A DNA stretch of 64,000 nucleotides from Phycisphaerae bacterium (GTDB lineage Bacteria > Planctomycetota > Phycisphaerae > SM23-33). Each line of letters starts with the position of its first letter. Positions within the stretch are counted from its first letter, which is position 1. The stretch lies in NCBI GenBank assembly GCA_030745875.1, contig JASLNT010000057.1, positions 62,001 through 126,000 of the forward strand. The letters run 5' to 3'. The translations under genes and the position numbers were made by a program. Shown in pieces: positions 27,001 to 36,881 of this stretch. The notes beneath the pieces are model-generated. The model saw only the letters and a program-made list of their open reading frames with translations. It ran no database searches and had not been told where the DNA came from.

Positions 27001-27887
27001 GTGTCGGTCCGCCTGACGACAATGGTTCGTTCGATATCCTGGTGATCCTTGAGGATTCGCGGGCGGTCGAACTGGTCGATTCCCGCGATAAGTTCGGCGA
27101 TTGCGTCGTGCTGACCTATTCCAAACTCCATGACGAAAACCCCACCGGGTTGCAGAATCGGCGGGATCTGGGGCAGGAGCGTTCTGATACAGTCCAGTCC
27201 GTCGGGACCGGAATAAAGCGCCCCAGCCGGTTCGTGCATAACCGAGGCGCCTATCGTGTCTCCGTCGGCTACGTAGGGCGGGTTTGCGGTTATCACATCA
27301 AACAACTTGTTGCCCAGATCGCTGCAACTTTCGGGAATGCTCGCCAGGTCAGCCACATCGCATCGCACGCGCTGGGTGAGGTTATGTGCTTCAGCGTTGC
27401 TGCGGGCCAGCGCGACTGCTTTGGGGCATATGTCGGTGGCCAGGACCTGGACGCTGTCGACCTGCAACGCTGTCGCTATCGCAACGCACCCGCTGCCGGT
27501 GCAGATGTCCCACATCAGTCCCGGTCGATCGAGTGTTTTGAGATGTGCTTCGGCTTCGGCGACCAGTTGTTCGGTTTCCGGGCGGGGTATCAGCACGTCG
27601 CCGGTGACCTTGAATTTCAGCGAATAGAATTCGCGCGAGCCCACGAGATAGGCTGTCGGTTCGTGTTGGGCGGCTCTCTTTACGAGTTGTCTGTAAGAGG
27701 CGAGCTGGTTTGGATCGGGCGAGTAGTCAAACCGCGTGTAGAGTTCGATCCGCTCGCAGCCCAGCACGTGCGCCAGCAGCACTTCGGCGCATAGTCGCGG
27801 CTGGTCGACGTCGGCTTGGGCGAAGTACTGTTTGGTCCACTCCAGTAGTTTCAGCACCGTCCATGGCGCCGTGGATTCGTTGCTCAT
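26997..27887 (-). CDS. prmC: peptide chain release factor N5-glutamine methyltransferase
   Basis: The 296-residue cytoplasmic enzyme shows the PrmC/HemK layout: an N-terminal helical domain (1-80), the IPRPETEQLV motif, the SAM-binding DICTGSGCVAIA and the NPPYV catalytic motif that contacts the glutamine of the release-factor GGQ loop. It methylates RF1 and RF2. In many genomes it sits beside prfA; here it is followed by a DUF1232 gene instead, with a 4-base overlap. Length is normal. Confidence 0.9.
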   Translation of the reverse strand: MSNESTAPWTVLKLLEWTKQYFAQADVDQPRLCAEVLLAHVLGCERIELYTRFDYSPDPNQLASYRQLVKRAAQHEPTAYLVGSREFYSLKFKVTGDVLIPRPETEQLVAEAEAHLKTLDRPGLMWDICTGSGCVAIATALQVDSVQVLATDICPKAVALARSNAEAHNLTQRVRCDVADLASIPESCSDLGNKLFDVITANPPYVADGDTIGASVMHEPAGALYSGPDGLDCIRTLLPQIPPILQPGGVFVMEFGIGQHDAIAELIAGIDQFDRPRILKDHQDIERTIVVRRTDT

Positions 27888-27951
27888 ACTATGGAATTAT
27901 CACAAGACCGCCTCAGCTGCAAGGGTAAGTCGATGCAAAGGGCGAGAGAGA

Positions 27952-28617
27952 TTATCTGCGTCGTGCTGTTGCGGTGCGACGAGAAGTGCGCAAACGCCCC
28001 TTGCGTTTCGGGGCCGCAGGCGGGGCGATGATAACCGCCGTTGGGCACGAGATCACGCCTTTAGCCGCCATTCTCCGCAGCGCCATATCCGCGCTGGGGT
28101 CCCCGAGATCGGCGACGGCGTCGCTGGCGAGGATCACGCCGAATCTCCGGCTTCGCAGTGTGATCGCCGTCTGGACAATACCTCCCGCCAGGCCCGCGCC
28201 GCAGAGTATGAACGTGGCGTTTCCGCTCAGTTGGGTCAGCAGTCGCTCTATGCGAAGATTGCTGAGTATGCTTAGATCGCGTTTTTCAAAAACCACTTGC
28301 TGGTACTGTTCGAGAATAGACTCCGGTAAATCGGTGATCCTCCTGGTTCCGAATGCGATGTAATTCGGCAGCATGGTTCGCGGAACGCGCAGTTCACCTT
28401 CGGTGCCCTCGATGCAGTAGGGGATATGCCCCGGACCGCCGGTTCGCGAGGCGCGCAGAAGCGTACTGACCACCGGTACGGACTCGGTTTTGGCCCATTT
28501 CAGTAGTTCTTTGATGTGCTTAAGTACGGGACTGTTGGCTCGGCTGTAGAACCTCCCCGAGCGACAGAAGAAATCTTTCTGGACCTCCATGTCCAGTAAT
28601 ATACGCTCATAACCCAT
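27952..28617 (-). CDS. isochorismatase-like cysteine hydrolase
   Basis: The start at 28617 gives 221 residues and a GGGAGGA site just upstream. The fold is recognisable from the N-terminal ILLDMEVQKDFF (catalytic Asp) and from the FILCGAGLAGGIVQTAITLRSR segment near 145, which occupies the usual catalytic-Cys position. That segment reads CGAGLAGG rather than the usual GxxTxxCV, so the expected nucleophile is not in its normal place; activity may be altered or lost. The last 25 residues are basic (KRKGR...RRTATARRR). It is not a close relative of the isochorismatase-like domain at 32342-36835. No pathway link to its neighbours is visible. Confidence 0.65.
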   Translation of the reverse strand: MGYERILLDMEVQKDFFCRSGRFYSRANSPVLKHIKELLKWAKTESVPVVSTLLRASRTGGPGHIPYCIEGTEGELRVPRTMLPNYIAFGTRRITDLPESILEQYQQVVFEKRDLSILSNLRIERLLTQLSGNATFILCGAGLAGGIVQTAITLRSRRFGVILASDAVADLGDPSADMALRRMAAKGVISCPTAVIIAPPAAPKRKGRLRTSRRTATARRR

Positions 28618-28702
28618 CTCTTCCTCCCGTCCGGGGTATACGCAAACCACGCACAGGCTCCACCCTTTATCTATTATAATTATATCCGAGAATCCCCAAG
28701 TG

Positions 28703-28722
28703 CGCGCCAAAAAACCGGCGCG
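28703..28722 (-). terminator. short hairpin between two minus-strand units
   Basis: CGCGCC and GGCGCG pair around an 8-base A/T-rich loop, downstream of the small membrane gene operon on the minus strand. The stem is only 6 bases, so a terminator role is tentative. Confidence 0.3.
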
Positions 28723-28781
28723 AAGACATGTTTTTATAAAATGCGTGTAACTGCGGTGTTCAGAGGTGGTTATATGGGCGT

Positions 28782-29003
28782 TTACGGCCAGAATTCATGG
28801 ACCGCCCAGAGACATGCGCCCAAGGCGCACAAGCCCCCCAACATGAATATAATAAGTACGCCCGCCTGAAGAGGCAGGTTCCGGATATCCTTCACTCGAA
28901 TAGCCTTGTAAACTATTGCTACCGAGGCACATAGCGGCAGGAGCAGCCACAGGGTCATGCTGAACGGGATTATCTGAGGATTGACGAACAATTCAGCAAT
29001 CAT
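28782..29003 (-). CDS. small two-helix membrane protein
   Basis: The 73-residue product has two transmembrane segments (about 14-33 and 45-66) separated by a short charged loop (RVKDIRN). Its start overlaps the stop of the upstream gene by four bases, typical of translational coupling, so it is a real gene despite its size. It has no recognised family and probably acts together with the 235-residue membrane protein before it. Confidence 0.65.
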   Translation of the reverse strand: MIAELFVNPQIIPFSMTLWLLLPLCASVAIVYKAIRVKDIRNLPLQAGVLIIFMLGGLCALGACLWAVHEFWP

Positions 29004-29707
29004 TGCGGGTCATCCTCCTTTCTAGGCGCTATCGGACCGATCAGTGCGAGCATGAACACGTCGAACATGCACATGATGTTCAGCAGCCCGGCGACCCCTG
29101 CGTACGCTCGCGCCAGTGTCGCCATCGGAGCCACCAGCGCAAGTCCTTGTTTGGCAAGGAGTCTGGAGACATGCTCGTTGCGCGCCGTGTACAATCGCGA
29201 GCGCGATTCCATTATCTGAGCATTGATCGCGCCCCTGTTTTCAGTAAGCTCGACAAGGATCTTCTCAAGCCGTTCTCTCTCCTCCTGATCCGTTGCAGCT
29301 CTCAGCGAGTTCTCGATTTCGTTGATCCGTCTGGTGCATTCGTCCAGATCGCGCTGGCCGGCCCTGATATTGTTCTGATGTTTCTCCCTGTCCTCGGTCA
29401 TTGCCTTCTGAATTTCCGGACCGAGTTTTTCAAGAAGCGTGTTTGCTCTCCGCCATCCGACCAGTCCATGAACACCGGTGAGCATTTCCGCTGCGAACCA
29501 CCATCTCTGTCCTTCGCGGTCGACTGTCATGACTCCGCCCATGGCGATTCCGCCCCAGAACGTGGCGCCGATGACGAGGAATATGATAATTGCGCGCCCC
29601 GGGCGCCCGACGAACGCGTGTCCGGCGCCGGGCACTATCCACGCCAGCGCCAAGCCTACGATCGCTCTTAGGGAGTTGTTAAGCGGGTTGTTGCCGTTGG
29701 TGGTCAT
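29000..29707 (-). CDS. membrane protein with TM2/DUF6677-like N-terminus and coiled coil
   Basis: The 235-residue protein begins with two transmembrane helices (about 10-65) containing the AWIVPGAGHAFVGR turn typical of TM2-like and DUF6677 proteins of planctomycetes. A charged coiled-coil region follows (about 95-165, RDLDECTRRINEIENSL), then one or two hydrophobic segments near the end. It is the first gene of a two-gene operon with the 73-residue membrane protein. Function unknown. Confidence 0.68.
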   Translation of the reverse strand: MTTNGNNPLNNSLRAIVGLALAWIVPGAGHAFVGRPGRAIIIFLVIGATFWGGIAMGGVMTVDREGQRWWFAAEMLTGVHGLVGWRRANTLLEKLGPEIQKAMTEDREKHQNNIRAGQRDLDECTRRINEIENSLRAATDQEERERLEKILVELTENRGAINAQIMESRSRLYTARNEHVSRLLAKQGLALVAPMATLARAYAGVAGLLNIMCMFDVFMLALIGPIAPRKEDDPQ

Positions 29708-29911
29708 TGAATCGCTCTACATCAAGTTGGTGCAATGTCGCCGACAGAGCCTCCTCTGTCAAGATTCTTCCGAAACAGCTTGTCAATTGTCAGCGCCGGG
29801 CGGTGGGCAATTACCGCATCTTTCAGAATTGATGATTGTAAGTTTCGAGGGTTTTTGTACTCTTTAGGGCGAAGTAACCGTTCGACTCCGTATTAATTAC
29901 CGGAATTTACC

Positions 29912-31186
29912 ATGATAGACATAAAACTCATTCGCTCCGACCCGGACAAGTACACAAAAGCCGCCCGCGATAAGCACATCGCCGCGGACATCACCGCGCT
30001 CCTGCAGGCCGACAGCGAGCTGCTGAGCCTGAACCAGCAACTTCAGGACGCTCGCACCGAGCAGAACTCCGCCGGTAAGCAGATTGCCGAACTGACCGGG
30101 CAGGACAAGGTCGATGCGATCATGTCGGTTAAATCTCTAAAGACGACCATCGCCGAACTCGAAGACCAGATAGAGAAGATCGAACCGAAGGTAAACGAGT
30201 TGATGCTGCTGGTCGCCCAACCGGCCGCTGACGACGTACCGCTGGGTAAGGACGACACCGAAAACACCGAACTCCGCACAGTAGGCGAGATACCCGTGTT
30301 TGACTTCGAAACCAAAGACCACGTCGAACTTGGCGAGGAGTTGGACATTATCGACATTCCGCGCGGAGTGAAGCTCGCCGGCAGCAGGAACTTTATCCTC
30401 AAGGGCGCCGGAGCCATGCTGCACCAAGCCGTGCTCCGGCTCGCGATCGATCAGATGATCGACAAGGGATACCAACTGATGACCGTTCCGGTTCTCGTCA
30501 ACGAGGACGTTATGTACGGGACGGGGTACTTTCCCGTCGGAAGGGACCAGGCCTATCTCGCCGAGCGCGACAACAAGAGTCTGGTGGGAACCGCTGAGGT
30601 GCCCCTTACAGCGTATCACAGCGGTGAAATCCTCGAGGCGTCCGATCTGCCGAAGAAATACGTCGCGGTCAGCACATGCTTCCGCAGAGAGGCCGGAGCC
30701 GCCGGAAAAGACACGCGAGGCCTCTACCGCATACACACGTTCGACAAAGTCGAACAGGTGGTCATCGGTCCCAACGATCAGGCCCAATCGATAGACTATC
30801 ACCAGGAAATACTCGCCAACGCCGAGGACGTTCTCAAGGCCCTTGAGCTTCCGTACCGCGTGGTTAATGTCTGCACGGGCGATCTCGGGCAGGGGCAGGT
30901 TCAGAAATTCGATATCGAGACCTGGATGCCCAGCCGCGACAGCTACGGTGAAACGCATTCAGCCAGTCGATTCTACGAGTTCCAGGCCCGGCGTCTGAGC
31001 ATTCGCTACCGCGACGAAGACGGTAAAATACATTTCTGCCACACGCTGAACAATACGGTTATCGCCTCACCGCGCATCATGATCCCGCTGCTGGAACTGA
31101 ACCAGAACGCCGACGGTTCAGTGAACGTTCCGCAGGCCCTGAGGGGCTATATGGGCGGTTTGGCGAAGATCGAAGCGGCGCGGTAG
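29912..31186 (+). CDS. serS: serine--tRNA ligase
   Basis: The 424-residue protein is a full-length seryl-tRNA synthetase. It has an N-terminal long coiled-coil tRNA-binding arm (about 25-105) and a class II catalytic core with motif 2 (CFRREAGAAGKDTRGLYRIH) and a motif 3 region ending PQALRGYMGG. It charges tRNA-Ser (and tRNA-Sec where present) in the cytoplasm. The motif 3 segment reads HTLNNTVIASPRIM rather than the common HTLNGSGLA, still within family range. The ATG follows an A/T-rich leader with no strong Shine-Dalgarno. Confidence 0.93.
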   Translation: MIDIKLIRSDPDKYTKAARDKHIAADITALLQADSELLSLNQQLQDARTEQNSAGKQIAELTGQDKVDAIMSVKSLKTTIAELEDQIEKIEPKVNELMLLVAQPAADDVPLGKDDTENTELRTVGEIPVFDFETKDHVELGEELDIIDIPRGVKLAGSRNFILKGAGAMLHQAVLRLAIDQMIDKGYQLMTVPVLVNEDVMYGTGYFPVGRDQAYLAERDNKSLVGTAEVPLTAYHSGEILEASDLPKKYVAVSTCFRREAGAAGKDTRGLYRIHTFDKVEQVVIGPNDQAQSIDYHQEILANAEDVLKALELPYRVVNVCTGDLGQGQVQKFDIETWMPSRDSYGETHSASRFYEFQARRLSIRYRDEDGKIHFCHTLNNTVIASPRIMIPLLELNQNADGSVNVPQALRGYMGGLAKIEAAR

Positions 31187-31302
31187 AAGCTTCGAGCGGT
31201 TGGAAAGTGCGGTCGCACGCGTGCTCGGCGCGTCGACTTCTTGCAGATATCCCCTCTTTTTGCCGAAATGAACAAAGTTGACGAACCTTCTGAGGTGTGA
31301 AA

Positions 31303-32322
31303 ATGGTCGTAGTAATGAAACCCGGAGCCAGCGACGAACAGATACAGCACGTGATAGATCTGGTGCGTGATTTTGGTCTGAAGGACCATCCGATATACGG
31401 CACGGACCGCACAGTTATTGCGTGCATCGGCGACAAGCGGTCGGTCGACAAGGGCGCTATCGAGACGGCTCCCATGGTCGAACGCGTCGTGCCGATTCTA
31501 GCTCCGTACAAAATGGCCTCAACCGAGGTCAAGCAAACACGGACGACCATTGAAATCGGTCCGGGGAAGTTCTCGGTAGGCGGAAACACCGTCGGCCTGA
31601 TCGCCGGACCGTGCTCCGTGGAGAACCGGGACCAGTTCCTGCGCCTTGCTGATGCGGTCAAAGCCGCCGGAGCCATAGGGCTCCGCGGAGGGGCTTACAA
31701 GCCCAGGACCTCGCCCTACAGTTTCCAGGGACTCCAGGAAGAGGGGCTCGAGATTCTCGCCCAAGCCGGGCGGAACACCGGTTTGGCGATCGTCACCGAA
31801 GTAGTCAGCGTAGAAACGGTTGACGCGGTAGCCGCACACGCCGATGTGCTGCAGATCGGAGCGAGAAACATGCAGCACTTCCCTCTGCTTGAGGCCGTTG
31901 GGAAGACGGGCAAACCGGTGCTGCTGAAGCGCGGAATATCGGCCCGGTTGGAGGAGTTCCTGCTTGCGGCTGAGTACATCATCAACGCGGGCAACGAGCA
32001 TGTGATCCTGTGCGAACGGGGCATTCGCACGTACGAGAAGTACGTTCGCAACACGCTTCCGCTGGCGGCCGTGCCGGAACTCAACGAGCGAAGCCACCTC
32101 CCTGTGATTGTCGACCCGTCGCACGGTACGGGGCATGCGCACTTGGTTCCGGCGATGTGCCGGGCCGCAATCGCCGCCGGAGCCGACGCGCTGATAGTGG
32201 AATGTCACCCCGATCCCGAGCACGCAATGTCCGACGGAGCGCAATGCCTGACGCCTGAGGTGCTGACGGATCTTACAGATTCCCTGAGGCGAATCGCCCA
32301 GGCCATCGGGCGCGATCTCTAG
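31303..32322 (+). CDS. aroF: 3-deoxy-7-phosphoheptulonate synthase (AroA-beta type)
   Basis: The 339-residue enzyme condenses phosphoenolpyruvate and erythrose 4-phosphate, the first step of the shikimate pathway. An N-terminal ferredoxin-like regulatory domain (1-85, [15 protein letters not shown]) is joined to a TIM barrel with [36 protein letters not shown] and DPSHGTGH motifs. This is the type fused to an ACT-like domain for feedback control. ATG 31303 was chosen over GTG 31297 because AGGTG lies 5 bases before it. It is convergent with the long fusion gene. Confidence 0.92.
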   Translation: MVVVMKPGASDEQIQHVIDLVRDFGLKDHPIYGTDRTVIACIGDKRSVDKGAIETAPMVERVVPILAPYKMASTEVKQTRTTIEIGPGKFSVGGNTVGLIAGPCSVENRDQFLRLADAVKAAGAIGLRGGAYKPRTSPYSFQGLQEEGLEILAQAGRNTGLAIVTEVVSVETVDAVAAHADVLQIGARNMQHFPLLEAVGKTGKPVLLKRGISARLEEFLLAAEYIINAGNEHVILCERGIRTYEKYVRNTLPLAAVPELNERSHLPVIVDPSHGTGHAHLVPAMCRAAIAAGADALIVECHPDPEHAMSDGAQCLTPEVLTDLTDSLRRIAQAIGRDL

Positions 32323-32341
32323 ACAAGCGATCCCGAACCGG

Positions 32342-35300
32342 TCAATCCTCGACAACCACGCGGAAGCCCACGTTGTAAACTCCCAACCACGGTTTGTACG
32401 TCGTTTTGAATGACGACGTCGCCCGTTTCGGACGGTCGTACCACGACCCGCCTCGGGCCGTGCAACGCCCGGTTGCGTCGCGCTTGTTGGGCGATCGGGT
32501 CCACTCTGCAACGTTTCCGTGCATGTCGTGCAGCCCCCATGGGTTCGGTTGGAACCGGCCTACGGGCGCTGAGACGCGGAACTTGTCGTCGACCGTCTCG
32601 ACCGCCGGTCTCCAGGGCGGGACGATGTTGGCGGCCTTGTCGTATCCGCCGTAGTTTATGATCTTCCTGAATGTGGCGTCGGCGAGATTGGCTTTGGATG
32701 CAAAGTCGGTGTCGAGCTGTCCGTACCACATTGCAGTGTCGGTCCCGGCGCGGCAGGCCCATTCCCACTGGGCCTCCGTGGGCAGCGACACCTTCTTACC
32801 GCTCTTTGCGCTAAGCCATTTGCAAAACGCAATCGCCCGGACCCACGAGACTCTCGCGACCGGTTGTTCGGGTGAGTTCAGGGCGAATCCGCGCGCCTCT
32901 TTTTCGAAGTGCAGTGCGTCTCCGGGCTCCATGCGGCTGTCGTGTGACGGGTCGAAGGCGGCGTATTGTCTGTTGGTGACTTCGAATCGCCCGATCCAGA
33001 ACGGTTTGGCGATAGTTGTGCGTTCGGAGCCCATTACGAACTGACCGCCTGGGATTCGGGCCAACTCCAGCTTCATGTTCTCGCCCAGATCGATCGTGAG
33101 GCGCGTCGAGCCGAGGGCTTTCAGCTTGGCTGCGGCCTGGGTCGCATTGAAAGGCCAGTCCGGGCAGACTACCTTTCGGGGCGGTGTTTGATCTTCGGGT
33201 TCGGGAACGATGGGTTTAATCTTGCTCGTCGATTTTTTGGCGGCCGGTTCGGGGTCGCTGTCGCGTCCGGTGTAGAGTTTCAGCAGTTTGCGGCGTCGGG
33301 CGGCTTGATGGAGCACGCGTTTTTCGCCCGCGATCGCCCGCCATGTTCCGTGTGCGGGAGCCTGGATGTCTATCCAGGTTATCAGGCGCTCCCACGCTTC
33401 TTCGCTGAGTTTCACGTTGTGGTGTCCGGCGCTGAGCATCTGGACAAGCTCGGTCGTGTCGGCGTGGAAGTCGCCCGTGGCGAGCATGTGCATGTCCGGT
33501 TCCATCGTGGGGGTGCGCACCAGGCGCCGGATCGCCATGTACGAGGGCGTGAAATGGCCCTGGCGGTACTTGTTCTCGCCGGCCAGGCGCAAGTCGGGGA
33601 TCTTCCTCCCGTCGTCGCGCTTTTGCCCGTTGTGGCAGGCCAGGCAGTACTTGTCGAGCACGGGCTGGATTTCGCGATTGAAGCTGAATCCGCGCCTGGG
33701 TCCGTAAAACGGTTTGATCTCCGACGGTTTGCGCCTGAGGGCGATTGTCTGTCGCACCGTTGACGACATATTGCCCGTTTCGTGGCATCCCACGCAGCTT
33801 ACGACTTCACCGGGCATGCCGACCAGCCAGCTCCGCATGAGTTGGACCGCTTTGCCTTCGGAGTCGAGCGGTTGTACGGCGATGGGCATGTTGGCCGGTA
33901 TGCGGAAATTCGCCGATCCGTCCGACTCGACCGGTACGGTCCCGAGCACCTGTTTTACATCCCATGGTCCGTCGAGCCCCACGCGGTCGTACTGTCCGCC
34001 GAGCCCCTGGTAGCAATAGTGCAGCGTGACCAGGCGGAGGTGTTTGATTTCTCCGCGGGGCACGCCCGCCAGACCCTTGCCCCGGTAAATGTCGGCCAGC
34101 ATAACCGTCGCATCGTTGCGTTTGAGGTCGACCTTGTCGGGCACTATCGGCGGGCGGGGCGTCTTGCGAAACGGGATCGGCTCGAACAGGCCCCATCCGT
34201 CTTCGTGGCGGAGGCGGAGCATGTTGTCGAATACGTCGACAAGATAGATGTCCCAGGGCGACTTGCTGTCCAGCTTGCAGGTCGCCAGGAAGTACTTGTC
34301 GCTCAGCGGGAACGGGTGTGCGAATTTCGGCCAGCTCTTGGCGGTGAGCTTGTCCTGAATAAGCGCTTCGATCTTCTTACCGTAACCCGGAATTCGCTGG
34401 ACTACGCCCTCGGTTTCGCGACGCCCTCGGGATACGTCGAACAGGATCAGCTCACCAGTGCGGTAGCAGTCGTGATGCCCCGCCACTACGCCTGCGAACA
34501 TGGTCGGTTTGCCCGGGATCGGTCGGGCGCTGTAGATTCCGTTAGGCCAGTACGAGCTGCCCCCGTAAAGCGCCATCTGCCCGGTTCCATCGGGGTTCAT
34601 CTGGAACATTATGCGGCTGAACGTGTGGGGCAGGTCGGAGTATTCCCAGCGGAGGTACATCACTCGCCCATCTTCCTGGATTGCGGGGTGGAAGTTGTGA
34701 TCCTGGTCGAAGCACAGTTGGCGGACGCGTTGTCCCCGGGCGTTCATTCGATACAGCAGCGCGACGTTGGATTTGTTGCAGGGCACGCCCTGGAAGCATG
34801 CGGTCGACGCGAAGATGATATCGCCGTTCGGAAGGTACGCGCCATCGTGGTTGTGCACGTCGGGCTGCTCGCCGCCGCTTACCTGTCGCGGGGATCCGCC
34901 TTTGGCGCTGATCTCGTGGATCTGGAAGTTGCCCCGTGAGTCGCGTTTGGTGAAGAGCATTCGGTCGGCGCTGAAATGCAGATCGACGTCGCCGACGAAC
35001 AGCGGTGTTTTCGGGCGGTACAGCGCCGTGAGCTTGCCTTCGGGCGTCACTGGCGAGAGGACGGCGATTTCACCCTCGAGCGCATTGCGTTTCAGGCTGC
35101 TCTTACCGAAAGAGCTTCGCGGGAACCCGATATCCCATCCGCGGGCCAGATCCGGATTTCCGGGCTTGCCTTTCTTGTTCGGGCGCCGTTTTACGACCAG
35201 CAGCTTGTCGAAGTCCAGCAGCGGATTGGCCAGCAGCGCCTCGCGCTGCAGCGCATCGAACTGCTTGCGCCCTTTGCCTGCGGCGTCGACTATGGCGTCG

Positions 35301-36835
35301 AGACGCTTGAGATAGGCGGCTCGGTTGGGATATCGCTTACCGTAAGTTTCGCCCAGATCGTTGATCGCGCGACGCAGCGCAGCGACATTGGGATGGGGTG
35401 CTGCGGTGTTGTCGGACGGGGCGACAGCCTGCGCGCTGGTTCCGCCTTTGGGCATGGGCATCCTCCCCGATCCTCCGCCAGCCAGAACGAAACCGTTGAT
35501 CCATATTTCGCCCGAGATGCGTTTGAGTTCGATAACGATATCCTTGTTGTCGCATTTCAACGCGATGGGCGGCATGGCGGCTTGATTTGCCCGGCCTCGG
35601 GGGACGCTGCCTTGTTTCCGGAGGACTGTCTTGCCGTTCACCAGGACGTCGAACTCGCCCTTGTTGCGCGACTCGGTCAACAGCAGATCGCAACTGTAGA
35701 GCACCAGGCGGTAGTCTCCGGCGGCCAGACCCTTGAACGTCAGGCGGATGTTATCAACGCTTGTCTTGTATCCGTCGCGAACCACGCGCTCGAGGCGCGG
35801 TGATCCGCTCTTGTCGCCTCGGTCGCGCCAGTCCAGCCCTCCGTTCAGTTCGGCGATAAAGTCTTTGTCGAAGGCCGCCCCAAAGCGCATCGCGCGTCTC
35901 TGTGTCCAAGCCGCCCATCCGGGCTCCACCGGGCCGCCCGAGCCGCCGATGTCCACGCCGATTACATTGGCGGTCACCTTTGTGATGGTCGGTGTTTTCG
36001 CCGGACCGGGCGTTATCTTGAACGCGAACGGCGCGGCGCCCGTGATGTCCGACGAGGCGACAGTCGGGCAAACGTAGGTCTCGATATAATCGACGATGAG
36101 CCCCGTGCCCTTGAAGTGCGAGACGTAAGGCTTGCTGCGTGAGTTGTACATCGTGTCGGTAAGGTCGCGCATCAGCACAACGTTCTTGCCCGCCCGCTTC
36201 AGGTTCCGCAGACCGAAGGGTCGCCCGATTACGCACATGTTCGTGTGGACGCCCATCACGATCACGTTGTCGATACCGCGGGCGCTAAGCAGGTTCCACG
36301 TCTCGACGCCCGAATCGGTTATCGCATCGCTGTCGGCGATATCGATGGCGTCTATCTGGCGCTTCCAGGCGCGCCCGGATTTGCACTTGGGCTCGCAATC
36401 GCATCCGCCGTCTGACTGGTCGATCGGCCAGACCGCATTCTTCTCCGATGCGAGCTTGCCGGCCCATCGGGCGATCCAGGGCGGGATCCTGGAGGCCTTG
36501 GGCGCCGATTGCGCGCGTTTGCGGGCCGGATGATTCTTGTATGCGTCCAGACAACTGCTCGGTGCGTGGATAATCAGCACTCCGCGTTTGCGAGCGGCGG
36601 ATATCGTGCGGTTCATGTGCCCAGCCATCTCCGCCACACGCGCAGTAGCGCCTTTGCACCAGTGCTTGTCCCACATGTCGCAGACGATAATCGCTGTCTT
36701 GGCGACATCCCACTTGGCGCGTGAGACCTTAGCTCCGGACTTGTCGCGCTGCTGAAGACGAACGTCCAAACTCCCCGCCGACACGACGCCCGCGCACGCC
36801 GATACGATTACTGCAACGAGAATTGCCTTCTTCAC
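32342..36835 (-). CDS. giant fusion: isochorismatase-like + malectin-like + HzsA-like c-heme + FGE/SUMF1-type domain (paralogue E)
   Basis: The 1497-residue exported protein has a signal peptide (1-20); an isochorismatase-like cysteine hydrolase (about 25-255; Asp in VCDMWDKHW, nucleophile C201 in VHTNMCVIG); a malectin/galactose-binding-like region (about 285-455); a helical segment leading into the HzsA-like body (about 475-1180) with c-heme sites CVGCH at 1014 and CLACH at 1064; a Lys/Pro-rich linker; and a C-terminal formylglycine-generating-enzyme-type domain (about 1250-1497; RIPGGQFVMGS, VSWVRAIAFCKWLSAK, HDMHGNVAEWT, GFRVV). Heme spacing (51) matches the other HzsA-like proteins. The architecture suggests a hydrolase coupled to redox chemistry at the cell surface, but no substrate is known. 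The reading frame is intact over 4.5 kb. Confidence 0.8.
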   Translation of the reverse strand: MKKAILVAVIVSACAGVVSAGSLDVRLQQRDKSGAKVSRAKWDVAKTAIIVCDMWDKHWCKGATARVAEMAGHMNRTISAARKRGVLIIHAPSSCLDAYKNHPARKRAQSAPKASRIPPWIARWAGKLASEKNAVWPIDQSDGGCDCEPKCKSGRAWKRQIDAIDIADSDAITDSGVETWNLLSARGIDNVIVMGVHTNMCVIGRPFGLRNLKRAGKNVVLMRDLTDTMYNSRSKPYVSHFKGTGLIVDYIETYVCPTVASSDITGAAPFAFKITPGPAKTPTITKVTANVIGVDIGGSGGPVEPGWAAWTQRRAMRFGAAFDKDFIAELNGGLDWRDRGDKSGSPRLERVVRDGYKTSVDNIRLTFKGLAAGDYRLVLYSCDLLLTESRNKGEFDVLVNGKTVLRKQGSVPRGRANQAAMPPIALKCDNKDIVIELKRISGEIWINGFVLAGGGSGRMPMPKGGTSAQAVAPSDNTAAPHPNVAALRRAINDLGETYGKRYPNRAAYLKRLDAIVDAAGKGRKQFDALQREALLANPLLDFDKLLVVKRRPNKKGKPGNPDLARGWDIGFPRSSFGKSSLKRNALEGEIAVLSPVTPEGKLTALYRPKTPLFVGDVDLHFSADRMLFTKRDSRGNFQIHEISAKGGSPRQVSGGEQPDVHNHDGAYLPNGDIIFASTACFQGVPCNKSNVALLYRMNARGQRVRQLCFDQDHNFHPAIQEDGRVMYLRWEYSDLPHTFSRIMFQMNPDGTGQMALYGGSSYWPNGIYSARPIPGKPTMFAGVVAGHHDCYRTGELILFDVSRGRRETEGVVQRIPGYGKKIEALIQDKLTAKSWPKFAHPFPLSDKYFLATCKLDSKSPWDIYLVDVFDNMLRLRHEDGWGLFEPIPFRKTPRPPIVPDKVDLKRNDATVMLADIYRGKGLAGVPRGEIKHLRLVTLHYCYQGLGGQYDRVGLDGPWDVKQVLGTVPVESDGSANFRIPANMPIAVQPLDSEGKAVQLMRSWLVGMPGEVVSCVGCHETGNMSSTVRQTIALRRKPSEIKPFYGPRRGFSFNREIQPVLDKYCLACHNGQKRDDGRKIPDLRLAGENKYRQGHFTPSYMAIRRLVRTPTMEPDMHMLATGDFHADTTELVQMLSAGHHNVKLSEEAWERLITWIDIQAPAHGTWRAIAGEKRVLHQAARRRKLLKLYTGRDSDPEPAAKKSTSKIKPIVPEPEDQTPPRKVVCPDWPFNATQAAAKLKALGSTRLTIDLGENMKLELARIPGGQFVMGSERTTIAKPFWIGRFEVTNRQYAAFDPSHDSRMEPGDALHFEKEARGFALNSPEQPVARVSWVRAIAFCKWLSAKSGKKVSLPTEAQWEWACRAGTDTAMWYGQLDTDFASKANLADATFRKIINYGGYDKAANIVPPWRPAVETVDDKFRVSAPVGRFQPNPWGLHDMHGNVAEWTRSPNKRDATGRCTARGGSWYDRPKRATSSFKTTYKPWLGVYNVGFRVVVED

Positions 36836-36881
36836 TCTGATTCTCCTGACCCGTTAGTATAGCGCCCCTCAACCGACAGCG

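Noticed and set aside
32342..33100. FGE-type domain as the maturation enzyme of the sulfatase at 51359
   Set aside because: It is fused inside an exported protein, whereas sulfatase maturation occurs before Tat export; many FGE-type domains have other roles.
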